Part shown: positions 27,183 through 36,318 of the stretch, piece by piece
Layout of the letters: each line of letters begins with the position of its first letter
How positions within the stretch are numbered: position 1 is the stretch's first letter
Source: Acrocarpospora macrocephala
GTDB taxonomy: Bacteria; Actinomycetota; Actinomycetes; Streptosporangiales; Streptosporangiaceae
Length of the DNA: 64,000 bases
Direction: 5' to 3'
NCBI RefSeq assembly: GCF_009687865.1
Contig: NZ_BLAE01000024.1
Coordinates: 25,039-89,038, forward strand
Notes under the pieces: generated by a model
Database searches by the model: none
Seen by the model: the letters and a program-made list of their open reading frames with translations, nothing else
Told to the model about the DNA's origin: nothing
Program-made: the position numbers and the translations under genes

Positions 27183-29028
27183 GCGCGTAGAGGGCGATGG
27201 CCGCGAAGTCGTCGGCGGGCTCCGACGCCTGCCACGACCGCACGTCGTCCACGTAACGCGCGCCCCGGCCGGTGAACTCCTCGTAGCGGTCCACCCCGTC
27301 CGGCGGGCAGCGGACCATCTCGTCGAAGTGGCCGCCCAGGCCGTCGGCGAACAGGTCGGCGCTGTTCGGGCCGTTGACCACCGCGCCGGTCAGCATCGGG
27401 TGCCGCCCGTCGGCGCGGCCCTTGAGGTTGGCGACCTGGTGGTGCGGGCAGCGTTCGGCGTTCTCGCTCACCCCGACCATGAACGAGACGCCCCACGGGT
27501 TCGCGCCGAACGCCCAGCCGCGCTGCCGGGTGCCGAACGCGTCGTAGGCCGGATCGCCGGACACCGAACGGTACAGCCGCGCGGTGGCCGTCAGGCCGAA
27601 CGCGTGCGGCACCGCGTCGAACTGGGCGTAGTCGGCGCCCGCCTGGAACGGATCCGGGGTGGCCCGGGCGGCGCCGATCTCCAGCTGGGCCTTCAGGTCG
27701 GCGATCAGGTCCTGCTCGCCGACGGCCAGGCCCCGGGTGCCGAAGGAGCGCAGGGCGAGGATGAGGTCGCGGTGGGCCAGGGCGCTTACGTCGTACAGGT
27801 TGAGGGTGTCGCCGCCCGCCTCGTGGGCCAGGTACTCCCCGGCCCAGTGCGCGGCCTGCTCCAGCCAGGCCCCGGCGCGATGGTCGCCGAGCCGCTTGGC
27901 GGCCAGGGCGAGCTGGGCGCCGCCGAGTTCCATGTCGTCCCGCCAGGCGGATTCGGGGTAGAAGGCGAACGGGAGCGAGGTCACCAGCTGGCCGACGTTC
28001 GTGGTCTTGGCCTGGGCGTACAGGGTGGCGGCCTTGTCGAGCAGGTCGCGGGCGATCTTGCGGTCCGGTTCCACCTGGGCGGCCAGCGCGAAGGCGGCGG
28101 CGGTGCGGCCCGCCAGGTTGGGGCTGATCTTCTGGCCGGGCGCGGCGGCCCGGAAGACCGGGCGGTTGCGGATGTACTGCCGGCCTTCCCCGGTGTCGTG
28201 GTCGTCGGCCTCCGGCAGCCGCCACACGTCGTGGTCGCCCGCGAAGGTCCCCTCCTCGTTGCCCGCGCCGATGCCGACCTGGATGTACAGCGTTTTGGAC
28301 TTCTCGTCCCACATCTTGTCCAGCCAGCGCAGGCCGTGCCGCGCCTCGGCGGTCACCCCGGCGGCGAGCGGTCCGCCGTCGCGTTTGGCGGCCCACATCA
28401 GGGTGTCCACGTAGGCCAGGATGTGGGTGAACTTGAGGTAGTCCCCGGCGTCGAACCAGCCGCCCTCGACGTCCACCCGGCCGCCGATCCTGGTGAGCTC
28501 GCCCTGGATCACGTCGGTGTCGGGGCCGGTGAAGGCCGGCCATTCGTACACGGTGGCGGCGCGGTCGTTGAGGTGGCTCGGGCGGCGGCCCAGCTCCCCG
28601 GGGCGTACGTCGGCGCCGTCCCGCTGGGCGGCGAAGAAGGCCAGCGCCTTGGCGGCGGGCACGGCGAACTGGGCGGCGGGGGCGATCCGGAACTCGGGCG
28701 AGGTCAGGCCGCCCGCCTTGATCTTGTACGAACCCGGGCGTTCCAGGGCGGACAGGTCGAGCGGGTAGACGTGCGGATATTTCGTGTTCCAGGTGCCGCG
28801 GTCCGCGCCTGGGGTTCCGGTCAGGACGGTACGCCCCTGGGCGTCGACGACGGTGAAACGTGCAGCCGTCCCGGTGGTCATCAGGTAGGCGTGCTTGCTC
28901 TCAACCGGGGTGAACCCGACTTGGTCCACGCGGATGAACCCGGTCGTCTTCGCATCGGCCATGGCTGGACTTGTCGTGAGAACGGCGGCCACCGCGAACG
29001 CCAGCGCCGGTCGGGATAAGGAACGCAC
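27160..29028 (-). CDS. Secreted glycoside hydrolase family 9 endoglucanase
   Basis: 622 aa. The basic start MRSLSRPALAFAVAAVL and cleavage region SPAMADA form a Sec signal peptide of about 24 residues. An Ig-like CelD-N domain (TTGFIRVDQVGFTPVESKHAYL, about residues 27-110) precedes the GH9 (alpha/alpha)6 catalytic domain. The catalytic aspartate block is GGWFDAGDYLKF, the substrate histidine block ERCPHHQVAN, and the proton-donor glutamate lies in WQASEPADDFAA near the end. There is no cellulose-binding module or anchor. GTG 29028 lies 7 bp after GGAG and is preferred to TTG 29034. Confidence 0.93.
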   Translation of the reverse strand: MRSLSRPALAFAVAAVLTTSPAMADAKTTGFIRVDQVGFTPVESKHAYLMTTGTAARFTVVDAQGRTVLTGTPGADRGTWNTKYPHVYPLDLSALERPGSYKIKAGGLTSPEFRIAPAAQFAVPAAKALAFFAAQRDGADVRPGELGRRPSHLNDRAATVYEWPAFTGPDTDVIQGELTRIGGRVDVEGGWFDAGDYLKFTHILAYVDTLMWAAKRDGGPLAAGVTAEARHGLRWLDKMWDEKSKTLYIQVGIGAGNEEGTFAGDHDVWRLPEADDHDTGEGRQYIRNRPVFRAAAPGQKISPNLAGRTAAAFALAAQVEPDRKIARDLLDKAATLYAQAKTTNVGQLVTSLPFAFYPESAWRDDMELGGAQLALAAKRLGDHRAGAWLEQAAHWAGEYLAHEAGGDTLNLYDVSALAHRDLILALRSFGTRGLAVGEQDLIADLKAQLEIGAARATPDPFQAGADYAQFDAVPHAFGLTATARLYRSVSGDPAYDAFGTRQRGWAFGANPWGVSFMVGVSENAERCPHHQVANLKGRADGRHPMLTGAVVNGPNSADLFADGLGGHFDEMVRCPPDGVDRYEEFTGRGARYVDDVRSWQASEPADDFAAIALYALTLTSSP

Positions 29029-29044
29029 AGGCAAACTCCGCCCT

Positions 29045-29066
29045 ATAGTTAGGAAAGATTCCTAAC
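29045..29066 (-). promoter_or_regulatory. Palindromic operator overlapping the GH9 promoter
   Basis: GTTAGGAA-AGA-TTCCTAAC (29048-29066) is a perfect 8-3-8 inverted repeat 20 bp upstream of the GH9 start. It overlaps a minus-strand TATAGG that could be the -10 element, the position expected for a repressor of a carbohydrate-utilisation gene. It is not the CelR-type TGGGAGCGCTCCCA box. Confidence 0.7.
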
Positions 29067-29104
29067 GTTGTAGCCCGCCTCGTGAGGCTGGTCAAGATAT
29101 CCCG

Positions 29105-29116
29105 TAAATTCGGGAC
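29105..29116 (+). promoter_or_regulatory. -10 element of a probable leaderless mRNA (M24 peptidase)
   Basis: TAAATT (29105-29110) ends 6 bp before the ATG at 29117, flanked by CCCG and CGGG. No ribosome-binding site is present. Confidence 0.5.
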
Positions 29117-30142
29117 ATGACCTACGTGGAACGGCGGCTCCGGCTGGCCTCCTCGCTCGACGTGCCCGCCCTGCTCGTCACCCGTCCCGTCAACGTGCGC
29201 TACCTCACCGGCCTGGCCAGCAGCAACGCCGCCATCCTGGTCCGGCAGGACGGGACCGCCGCCCTGGCCACCGACTCCCGCTACATCCAGACCGCCCGCG
29301 AATGCCCGGACCTGGAGGTGATCGAGGCCCGCGACGTGGCCGCGGCCCTGCTGAGCCCCGGCGCCGCCGTGGAGGGCCACGACATGACCGTGGACGACTA
29401 CCGCCGCCTGGGCGGCGACATGCCCGTCCTGAGCGGCCAGGTCGAAGAGCTGCGCACGGTCAAGGACGAGACCGAGCTCGACGCCCTCCGCCACGCCTGC
29501 GCCCTCACCGACGAGGTCTTCGCCGACGTCGCCGGCCGGATCGCGCCCGGCCGCACCGAACGCGAGATCGTCCGGATGCTGGAGTTCCGGATGCTGGAAC
29601 TCGGCGCGGACAAACCCGCCTTCGACTCGATCGTGGCCGCGGGGCCCAACGGCGCCATCCCGCACCACGCGCCCGGCGACCGCCCGGTCCAGCGCGGCGA
29701 CCTGATCACCATGGACTTCGGCGCGCTCTACCGGGGTTACCACGCCGACATGACCAGGACCGTCGCCCTCGGCGAGCCCGCCGGCTGGCAGCGCGAGCTG
29801 TACGAGCTGGTCCGCGCGGCGCAGCGGGCCGGGCGCGAAGCCGTACGGGCCGGGGCCAGCGCGCACGACATCGACGCCGCGGCCCGGGATCTGATCGCGG
29901 ACGCCGGGCACGCGGAGCACTTCGAGCACGGGCTCGGGCACGGGGTCGGCCTGGAGATCCACGAGCTTCCGTTCCTCGGCCCCGACAGGACCGGTAGACT
30001 AAAGGATCGAGTTCCGATCACCGTCGAGCCCGGGGTCTACCTGCCGGGCAGGGGCGGTGTGCGCATCGAGGACACGCTGGTGACGCGTGCCGACGGGCCG
30101 GAGCTGCTCACACTCACGACCAAGGAGCTGCTCGTTCTGTAG
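29117..30142 (+). CDS. M24-family aminopeptidase (Xaa-Pro type)
   Basis: 341 aa. The N-terminal creatinase-like domain ([20 protein letters not shown]) is followed by the pita-bread catalytic domain. Metal ligands are visible in [17 protein letters not shown] (two Asp), [14 protein letters not shown] (His), VEPGVYL (Glu) and VRIEDT (Glu). It likely removes N-terminal residues before proline. It lies 26 bp upstream of efp, an order conserved in many bacteria and possibly linked through proline-rich translation (inference). Confidence 0.92.
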   Translation: MTYVERRLRLASSLDVPALLVTRPVNVRYLTGLASSNAAILVRQDGTAALATDSRYIQTARECPDLEVIEARDVAAALLSPGAAVEGHDMTVDDYRRLGGDMPVLSGQVEELRTVKDETELDALRHACALTDEVFADVAGRIAPGRTEREIVRMLEFRMLELGADKPAFDSIVAAGPNGAIPHHAPGDRPVQRGDLITMDFGALYRGYHADMTRTVALGEPAGWQRELYELVRAAQRAGREAVRAGASAHDIDAAARDLIADAGHAEHFEHGLGHGVGLEIHELPFLGPDRTGRLKDRVPITVEPGVYLPGRGGVRIEDTLVTRADGPELLTLTTKELLVL

Positions 30143-30168
30143 GGCGGCCCGCAAGCTGGAGAATCCAC

Positions 30169-30729
30169 GTGGCGACGACGAACGACCTCAAGAACGGACT
30201 GGTGCTGAAGCTCGACGGCGGTGACCTGTGGACCGTCGTGGAATTCCAGCACGTCAAGCCCGGTAAGGGCGGCGCGTTCGTCCGTACCAAGCTGAAGAAC
30301 GTGATGTCCGGCAAGGTGGTGGACAAGACCTTCAACGCCGGCGTCAAGGTGGACGTGGCGACCGTGGACAAGCGCGAGATGCAGTTCTCGTACATGGACG
30401 GCGCCGAGTTCGTGTTCATGGACACCGAGACCTACGACATGCTCAACGTCTCCCGGGCCTCGGTCGGCGACGCCGCCAACTACCTGCTGGAGAACATGAC
30501 CGCCACGGTGGCGATCAACGAGGGCAACGTGCTCTACGTGGATCTGCCCGCCGCGGTCGAGCTGCTCGTGGCCGAGACCGAGCCCGGGCTGCAGGGCGAC
30601 CGGTCCACCGGTGGCACCAAGCCCGCCACGCTGGAGACCGGCGCCGAGATCAAGGTGCCGCTGTTCATCACGACCGGCGAGAAGGTCAAGGTCGACACCC
30701 GCACCGGCGACTACCTCGGTCGCGCTTGA
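30169..30729 (+). CDS. efp: Elongation factor P
   Basis: 186 aa translation factor that relieves ribosome stalling at polyproline. Three beta-barrel domains are expected; the loop [15 protein letters not shown] carries the lysine position that is modified in some bacteria but usually left unmodified in actinobacteria. GTG 30169 follows GGAG. The stop overlaps the nusB start (TGATG). The window encodes several proline-rich proteins (FtsL, FtsI, FtsZ tail, the Zn-knuckle protein) that would need EF-P. Confidence 0.97.
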   Translation: MATTNDLKNGLVLKLDGGDLWTVVEFQHVKPGKGGAFVRTKLKNVMSGKVVDKTFNAGVKVDVATVDKREMQFSYMDGAEFVFMDTETYDMLNVSRASVGDAANYLLENMTATVAINEGNVLYVDLPAAVELLVAETEPGLQGDRSTGGTKPATLETGAEIKVPLFITTGEKVKVDTRTGDYLGRA

Positions 30730-31139
30730 TGTCAGCTCGGGGGAAGGCCCGCAGGCGCGCCCTGGACATCCTCTTCGAGGCCGAGGCCAGGGACCGGAGC
30801 CCGCTCGACGTGCTGGCCGAGCGGATCGAGCGGGCCGAACCACCGGTGAACGAGTACACGGTCACCCTGGTCGAGGGGGTGACCCGGCATCTCGGCCGGA
30901 TCGACGAGCTGATCTCGACGTATGCCGAGGGGTGGAGCATGGAACGCATGCCCGCCGTGGACCGCAACGTGCTGCGCGGCGGCACCTACGAGATGCTGTG
31001 GTCGTCCGAGGTGCCCGAGGGCGTCGTGATCAGCGAATGGGTGCACTTGGCGGGCGAACTCTCCACCGACGAGTCCCCCCAGTTCGTCAACGGCATCCTG
31101 GCCCGCTTCAAGCAGCTCAAGCCCTCCCTGGTGCTGTAG
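30729..31139 (+). CDS. nusB: Transcription antitermination protein NusB
   Basis: 136 aa all-helical RNA-binding protein that binds boxA with NusE during rRNA transcription. RGKARRRALDILFEAEARD is the usual opening. NEYTVTLVEGV, MPAVDRNVLRGGTYEML and SPQFVNGILARF are conserved blocks. ATG 30729 overlaps the efp stop in TGATG. Confidence 0.95.
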   Translation: MSARGKARRRALDILFEAEARDRSPLDVLAERIERAEPPVNEYTVTLVEGVTRHLGRIDELISTYAEGWSMERMPAVDRNVLRGGTYEMLWSSEVPEGVVISEWVHLAGELSTDESPQFVNGILARFKQLKPSLVL

Positions 31140-31188
31140 CGGCGTAGGCTTACGCCTGTTCCGGCAGCTCTCGGGAGGAAACATCAAG

Positions 31189-31896
31189 GTGCGGCAGACA
31201 GTCGTGTGGGACGCGCTGCGCGCGGTGCTGGCCGAGCGGGCGGGTGCCACCGGGCGAGAGACACTGGACATCGTGGACGCCGGTGGCGGCACCGGAGGGT
31301 TCGCGGTGCCGCTGGCCCAGCTCGGGCACGCGGTCACTGTGGTCGACCCGACCCCGGATTCACTGGCCGGGCTGGAGCGCCGGGCCGCTGAGGCGGGCGT
31401 GGCGGTCAAGGGCATCCAGGGGGATGCCGGAGATCTCGGGGAACTCCTCGCGCCCGGCAGCGCCGATCTGGTGCTCTGCCACAGCGTGCTGGAGTATGTC
31501 GAGGATCCTGCTGTCGCGCTGGCCGCGATCGGCGGGCTGCTGCGCTCCGGCGGCGTGCTGAGCGTGCTGGCCGCCAATCCGGTGGCGACCGCCATCCACA
31601 GGGCGGTGGCCGGGAACTTCGGCGAGGCCCGCCAGGTGCTGGCTGACCCGGCCGGGCGCTGGGGGGACAAGGATCCGACCCCGCACCGGTTCACCGCGGC
31701 CGCGCTGGCCGCCCTGCTGGCCAAGGCCGGGTTCACGGTGGGGGAGACGCACGGGGTGCGGATCTTCGCGGATCTGGTGCCGAGTCGGTTCGCCGAAGGG
31801 GATCCGGACGCTCTGGTGGCGCTGGAGCAGGCGGCGGCAACCCATCCGGTGCTGCGTGATATCGCCACCCAGCTGCATGTGCTCGCCTATCAATAG
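31189..31896 (+). CDS. SAM-dependent methyltransferase
   Basis: 235 aa class I methyltransferase. Motif I is VDAGGGTGGFAVPLA, the acidic end of strand 2 is VVDPTPDSL, and LVLCHSVLEYVEDP is motif IV. The C-terminal region resembles SmtA/CmoM-like enzymes, so tRNA is a possible substrate, but that is uncertain. GTG 31189 follows GGGAGG. An inverted repeat GGCGTA-GG-CTTACGCC begins 31141, with TAGGCT inside as a possible -10. The stop codon overlaps the LexA-type box of dinB. Confidence 0.88.
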   Translation: MRQTVVWDALRAVLAERAGATGRETLDIVDAGGGTGGFAVPLAQLGHAVTVVDPTPDSLAGLERRAAEAGVAVKGIQGDAGDLGELLAPGSADLVLCHSVLEYVEDPAVALAAIGGLLRSGGVLSVLAANPVATAIHRAVAGNFGEARQVLADPAGRWGDKDPTPHRFTAAALAALLAKAGFTVGETHGVRIFADLVPSRFAEGDPDALVALEQAAATHPVLRDIATQLHVLAYQ

Positions 31897-31923
31897 AACG
31901 GGTGTTCGGATAGGCTGAATGGC
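31896..31923 (+). promoter_or_regulatory. LexA-type SOS box and leaderless promoter of dinB
   Basis: GAAC-GGGT-GTTC (31896-31907) matches the GAACN4GTTC core of Gram-positive/actinobacterial LexA boxes. TAGGCT (31911-31916) follows 3 bp later and ends 7 bp before the dinB GTG. A repressor on this box would block the -35/-10 region. Confidence 0.7.
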
Positions 31924-33156
31924 GTGTCCAGGAAACAGGTGCGGCCGGGTGGTGGGGGCGGGCTCGCGGATGACGCGGGGTGCTCGATCCTGCACGTGGA
32001 CATGGATGCGTTCTTCGCCAGCGTGGAGCTGGTCGACCGGCCCGAGTTGCATGGCCTGCCGGTCATCATCGGGGCCGCGGGGGCGCGTGGTGTGGTGCTC
32101 AGCGCCACCTACGAGGCGCGGCGGTTCGGTGTGCACTCGGCGATGCCGATGACGCGGGCCAGGCGGTTGTGCCCCCAGGCTGTGGTGATCCCCCCTAGTC
32201 ACGGGAAGTATGGCGCGATCTCCAAAGGCGTGATGGAGATTTTCCACGCGATCACCCCCGAGGTGGAGCCGCTCTCGGTGGACGAGGCCTTCCTGGACGT
32301 GGGCGGGGCCCGGCGCAGGCTCGGCTCGCCGGCGGGGATCGCGGCCATGATCCGCGAGCAGGTGGCCGAGCGGTTCTCGATCACCTGTTCCGTCGGGGTG
32401 GCCAGCACCAAGTTCGTGGCCAAGCTGGCCTCCCGCGAGTGCAAGCCGGACGGCCTGCTGGTGGTCGCCGCCGACCGGGTGACGGAGTTCCTGCACCCGC
32501 TGCCCGTGGCGGCCCTGTGGGGCGTCGGAGAGCGCACCGAGCAGGCCCTGACGCGGCTGGGCATCAACACGGTCGGCGATCTCGCCCAGGTGCCCGTGAC
32601 GACCCTGCGGCGGGAGTTCGGGGTGGCCGGGGAGCACCTGCACGCGCTGTCCTGGGGCCGGGACGAGCGCCAGGTGGTGCCGCACACGCCGGACAAGAGC
32701 ATCGGCAACGAGGAGACGTTCGCCCAGGACGTGGACGATCCCGAGGTGATCGAGCGGGAGCTGCTGCGGCTGTCGGAGCGGGTGGCCTCCCGGCTCAGAG
32801 CGGCGGATCTGGTAGGGCGTACAATCAGTGTGAAACTACGCCGATCGGATTTCACCACGATCACCCGGTCTCGCACCCTGCGCGAGGCCACCGACGTGGC
32901 CAAGGAGATCCACGCCACCGCCTGCGACCTCTACCGGGCCGCGGGCCTGCAGCGGATTCGGCTGCGGCTGGTGGGAGTCCGGATGGAGAATCTCCGACCG
33001 GCGGGCACCGCGACCAGGCAACTGGGCCTCGGTGAGAGAGAGACCGGCTGGCGGGAGGCGGAACAGGCGATGGACAAGGCGATCCAGCGTTTCGGTCCGG
33101 ATGCGGTGCGACCGGCATCGCTTGTTCGCCGACCGTTTGGTCCAATGGATCTATGA
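31924..33156 (+). CDS. dinB: DNA polymerase IV
   Basis: 410 aa Y-family translesion polymerase. Catalytic blocks are VDMDAFFASVE and LSVDEAFLD; ATYEARRFGVHSAMP is the fingers region. The helix-hairpin-helix thumb and the little-finger domain (VGRTISVKLRRSDFTTITRSRTL) are complete. TRQLGLGE near residue 362 is a plausible beta-clamp binding motif. The GTG at 31924 has no ribosome-binding site and sits 7 bp after a -10 element, with a LexA-type box just upstream. Confidence 0.95.
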   Translation: MSRKQVRPGGGGGLADDAGCSILHVDMDAFFASVELVDRPELHGLPVIIGAAGARGVVLSATYEARRFGVHSAMPMTRARRLCPQAVVIPPSHGKYGAISKGVMEIFHAITPEVEPLSVDEAFLDVGGARRRLGSPAGIAAMIREQVAERFSITCSVGVASTKFVAKLASRECKPDGLLVVAADRVTEFLHPLPVAALWGVGERTEQALTRLGINTVGDLAQVPVTTLRREFGVAGEHLHALSWGRDERQVVPHTPDKSIGNEETFAQDVDDPEVIERELLRLSERVASRLRAADLVGRTISVKLRRSDFTTITRSRTLREATDVAKEIHATACDLYRAAGLQRIRLRLVGVRMENLRPAGTATRQLGLGERETGWREAEQAMDKAIQRFGPDAVRPASLVRRPFGPMDL

Positions 33157-33315
33157 CGTCACCTCCGGTTTGTACCGCGCTTGTGGACGTTGTGACCGTT
33201 TTCTTTCGTCTACGTCTACAGACTCGTATTCTGGGGATAACCGACCGCAGGGTTCGGACACCCCGTGTCGTCCGTTGCCGTCTTCCCCGTAGTGGGGCTG
33301 TCCTTGGGAGGCGCC

Positions 33316-33708
33316 GTGCCGCTGTCTGAGCACGAGCAGCGCTTGCTCGACCAGATCGAGCAGGCGCTCTACGCCGAGGACCCGAAGTGGGCTAATACCG
33401 TCCGGATCAGTGATCCACGCAGCCATTACAAGCGCCGCCTGGTGAAAGCCTCCATTGGCTTCACGCTCGGCGTCGTCCTGTTGATGGTCGGCGTCGTGTC
33501 GAACACTATCTGGCTCGGCGTCGCCGGCTTCGTGGTCATGCTCGCGACCTGTCTGTGGGGTCTGTCCAGCTGGAAACGCATGAACGGTTTCGGCGGAGAG
33601 ACCACGTCCCCGGCCGCTCCTCCCCAGGGCGGTCGCCGTGGCGGCCGCCGGCCGGGCTTCATGGAGCGCATGGAAGAGCGCTGGCGCCGTCGTAACGACG
33701 AGAGATAA
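33316..33708 (+). CDS. DUF3040 membrane protein
   Basis: 130 aa. VPLSEHEQRLLDQIEQALYAEDPKW at the N-terminus is the DUF3040 signature, followed by two membrane segments (about residues 48-67 and 71-90) and a basic, glycine-rich cytoplasmic tail. Function unknown; widespread in actinomycetes beside cell-division genes. The GTG at 33316 follows GGGAGG and is preferred to the upstream in-frame start. A TATTCT -10 candidate lies at 33227-33232. Confidence 0.9.
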   Translation: MPLSEHEQRLLDQIEQALYAEDPKWANTVRISDPRSHYKRRLVKASIGFTLGVVLLMVGVVSNTIWLGVAGFVVMLATCLWGLSSWKRMNGFGGETTSPAAPPQGGRRGGRRPGFMERMEERWRRRNDER

Positions 33709-33711
33709 CGA

Positions 33712-33742
33712 AAGGCCCGGGGGTTCGAAACCCCCGGACCTT
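33712..33742. terminator. Strong hairpin terminator, bidirectional
   Basis: AAGG-C-CCGGGGGTT-CGA-AACCCCCGG-A-CCTT forms a stem of 13 paired bases with a 3-nt loop just after the DUF3040 stop. It lies between two convergent genes and is symmetric enough to serve both strands. Confidence 0.8.
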
Positions 33743-33749
33743 ATCGAAA

Positions 33750-33780
33750 TCGAACTAGATATCGAACTAGGTCGAACTTA
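33750..33780. repeat. Triple TCGAACTAG direct repeat
   Basis: TCGAACTAG at 33750-33758 and 33762-33770, then TCGAACTTA at 33772-33780. The last copy contains the stop codon of the minus-strand transglutaminase gene (33780-33778). Confidence 0.75.
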
Positions 33781-36318
33781 GCGCCGAGTCCCGGCCAGCG
33801 GGCGTTCCGCTGTGGGCTCGGCCTTCTCGGTACGAGCGACCTTCCCCGTGCGCGCCTTCCGGCGGGGCCGCCAGCCGTTTCCCTCCAGCCGGTCGAACCC
33901 GTCCAGCAGCCCCTCGCCGATCGCCCTGAGCCGCAGCAACGCCGACACCGGCGTCAGCAGGGCGCCGACCCTGCGCTGCCAGGACACGGTGGCCGCCAGC
34001 GCGCTCCTGGCCGTCTGGAGGTCGCTGACCAGCGGGCTCGCGACCGCCGGGACCCGGGCGTACCGCAGCCGCTCCTCGGCCGAGGAGATCCTGGCGATGG
34101 CCGCCGCGGCCTCCCGGTCCAGCTCGTACCGCTCGGTGAGACGGCGCCCGAGCGCCCGCGGCGTCTCGCTGGTCTGCCGGGCCATGCCCAGGTCGGTCAG
34201 CGTGTCGCAGAGCTCCGCCCAGGCCGCCTCCACCGCCGGTACGGTGAACTTGGCCGGATCCACGACCGGACGATCGTCCGGATCGGCCACGGAGCCGATC
34301 TCGTCACGGGTCCACCCGTCCGATTCCGGTTCTTCTCGTGTGCTCGATTCGATGGACCCGAATCCCGCCGCCCGGTTCACGATCCGCCGCCGCCACAGCC
34401 ACAGGATCAGCCGCATCAGCGCCGGGATGAGGGACAGCAGCAGCGCCACGCCCACCCCGATGAGGATCTTCACGATGAGCGGCATGCCCGGCTCGGCCAC
34501 CGCTCCCGACGTGCCGGCGAACGGATCCTCCAGCTCGCGGATGTTCCTGGCGGCCTCGGAGTCCGGGCCGGCCGGGTCGGTCGCCCCCGTCGTCGGGTTG
34601 GCCGAGGCCCCCGCCGTCGGGCTGGCCGTCGGAGTCACCGGCAGCGAGTACTGCGGCACCCGGGCGGTCGCCTGCCCGCCGCCGCCCGCCGGGGTCGGCT
34701 CGAACCTGAGCCAGCCCGCGCCTTCGAAGTAGAGCTCGGGCCAGGCGTGCGCGTCGTGGGTGCGCACCACCCAGCGGCCGTCGATCTTCGAACCGCCGGT
34801 GTAGCCGATCGAGACCCGGGCCGGGATGCCCAGCAGCCGGGCCATCACGGCCATCGCGCTGGCGAACTGTTCGCAGTAGCCGGTCCTGCTGTTCAGCAGG
34901 AACTCGGCCAGCGCCTCGTTGCCCGAGCCCCGGGTGGTCAGGCTGTAGGCGAACTGCCCGGTCTTGGTGAACCACTCCTGCAGCTTCACCGCCTGCTGGT
35001 ACTGCGAGGGCGCCCCGTCGGTCACCTCCAGCGCCAGATCCATGATCCGGGGGTCGAGCCCGCGCGGCAGCGCCAGGAAGCGGGACTGCACCTCCACCGG
35101 CGCCACCGGCGCCTGGTCCAGCGTGTCGAACGTCGGCCGCAGGTCCATGCCGGTCACCTCGTACTCCAGACCGGCCGCCTCGTCGCGGGTGGAGAAGACC
35201 ATCAGCGTGCTCCGGTCCGCCCGCCAGTCGCCGTCCACCGCCACCTGGGTGGCCGGGTACGGCAACGGCAGGAACCGCAGCTCCTCGATCTCGTCGCTGA
35301 TCTGGATGGTGGTGGAGGTCCTGGTGGTCGGCGTGCTCGGGGACAGGCCCGGCACCGGCGGCATCGGCCCCTCGTCCACCTTGTCCTCCGGGCGCCCCTT
35401 CAGCGAGCTCGGCTTGAACTGCCGCCCGTCGAACACGTCCAGCGAGTAGATGCGCAGGTAGCGCGGGGTGTCGTCGGCCGAGGTGTAGCTCATCACGGTG
35501 GCGTTCACCGGCTGGGTGAGCTGCCCGCTGAGCTTGGCCACCGCGTCCGGGATGCCGACGTTGTTGCCGCCGTCGCCCAGGCCGTTGCCGACGCCGAAGC
35601 CGAACAGCGGGTCCGGGGTCAGCGTCGGGATCAGGGCGGGGATGGCGATCGACAGCGCGATCGCGGTCACGCCGACCCGCTTGCCCGACAGCGCCAGCCG
35701 CCCGGCGTCGGCGGTGGTCGTGGTCTTGGACCGGCGCACCAGCACGGCCCGGCCCCAGTGGCTGACCCGCTCCCGGCCGTCGGCGACCAGCAGCCCGACG
35801 TACCCGAGCGCGCCGATCACGAACGCCGGCCAGCCGATCGGCTCGTTCAGCACGGCGGCGGGCACGGTGAACAGGGCCAGCAGCGGCAGCCCGGCCAGGG
35901 CCGCCCGGCGCACCCGCACCGCGAACAGGTCCACCAGGATCGCGATCAGGGCGGCCCCGCCCGCGGTGAGCAGGCTGATGCCGGGGTTGGCGGGCACCGG
36001 GGCCGCGTACTGCTGGATGTCGTCGAAGCCCTCCACCAGCAGCTCGGCCAGGGCCAGCACGGAGTCCTTGGTGGGGATGAACGCCAGCCAGGCGTCGTCC
36101 CTGGCGTACACCAAGGTCAGGAAGAGCCAGCTGCCGCCGAGCATGCCCACGGGGGCCAGCCAGCCAGGGAGCGCCAGGCGGGTGATCAGGGTGGCCACCA
36201 GGGTGGTGACGATCAGCATGCCCAGGCTGGTCCAGAACCAGGCGCCGTCGGCGAACAGCGGGTAGAGGGTGAGCGAGACGGCTCCGGTGGCCAGCCCCGC
36301 CGAGATCGGCAGCCTCAT
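33778..36318 (-). CDS. TgpA-like transglutaminase-domain membrane protein
   Basis: 846 aa. About residues 1-260 hold some seven membrane segments of the TgpA N-terminal (DUF3488) type. An extracytoplasmic transglutaminase core follows: SRTGYCEQFASAMAVMARLLG (Cys), RTHDAHAWPELYF (His) and the Asp/Glu region GWLRFEPTP. A threonine/alanine-proline linker, one more membrane segment near residue 610 and a C-terminal DUF4129-like domain complete it. ATG 36318 overlaps the DUF58 stop (TGATG). With the neighbours it forms the widespread MoxR-DUF58-transglutaminase operon, thought to act on cell-envelope proteins. Confidence 0.92.
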   Translation of the reverse strand: MRLPISAGLATGAVSLTLYPLFADGAWFWTSLGMLIVTTLVATLITRLALPGWLAPVGMLGGSWLFLTLVYARDDAWLAFIPTKDSVLALAELLVEGFDDIQQYAAPVPANPGISLLTAGGAALIAILVDLFAVRVRRAALAGLPLLALFTVPAAVLNEPIGWPAFVIGALGYVGLLVADGRERVSHWGRAVLVRRSKTTTTADAGRLALSGKRVGVTAIALSIAIPALIPTLTPDPLFGFGVGNGLGDGGNNVGIPDAVAKLSGQLTQPVNATVMSYTSADDTPRYLRIYSLDVFDGRQFKPSSLKGRPEDKVDEGPMPPVPGLSPSTPTTRTSTTIQISDEIEELRFLPLPYPATQVAVDGDWRADRSTLMVFSTRDEAAGLEYEVTGMDLRPTFDTLDQAPVAPVEVQSRFLALPRGLDPRIMDLALEVTDGAPSQYQQAVKLQEWFTKTGQFAYSLTTRGSGNEALAEFLLNSRTGYCEQFASAMAVMARLLGIPARVSIGYTGGSKIDGRWVVRTHDAHAWPELYFEGAGWLRFEPTPAGGGGQATARVPQYSLPVTPTASPTAGASANPTTGATDPAGPDSEAARNIRELEDPFAGTSGAVAEPGMPLIVKILIGVGVALLLSLIPALMRLILWLWRRRIVNRAAGFGSIESSTREEPESDGWTRDEIGSVADPDDRPVVDPAKFTVPAVEAAWAELCDTLTDLGMARQTSETPRALGRRLTERYELDREAAAAIARISSAEERLRYARVPAVASPLVSDLQTARSALAATVSWQRRVGALLTPVSALLRLRAIGEGLLDGFDRLEGNGWRPRRKARTGKVARTEKAEPTAERPLAGTRR

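Noticed and set aside
27328-29019. 563-codon plus-strand frame opposite the GH9 gene
   Set aside because: Antisense shadow; the minus strand carries a signal peptide and full GH9 motifs.
33712-33742. tRNA T-arm-like GGGTTCGAAACCC
   Set aside because: No anticodon or acceptor arm fits around it. The extended symmetric stem right after a stop codon is better explained as a terminator.
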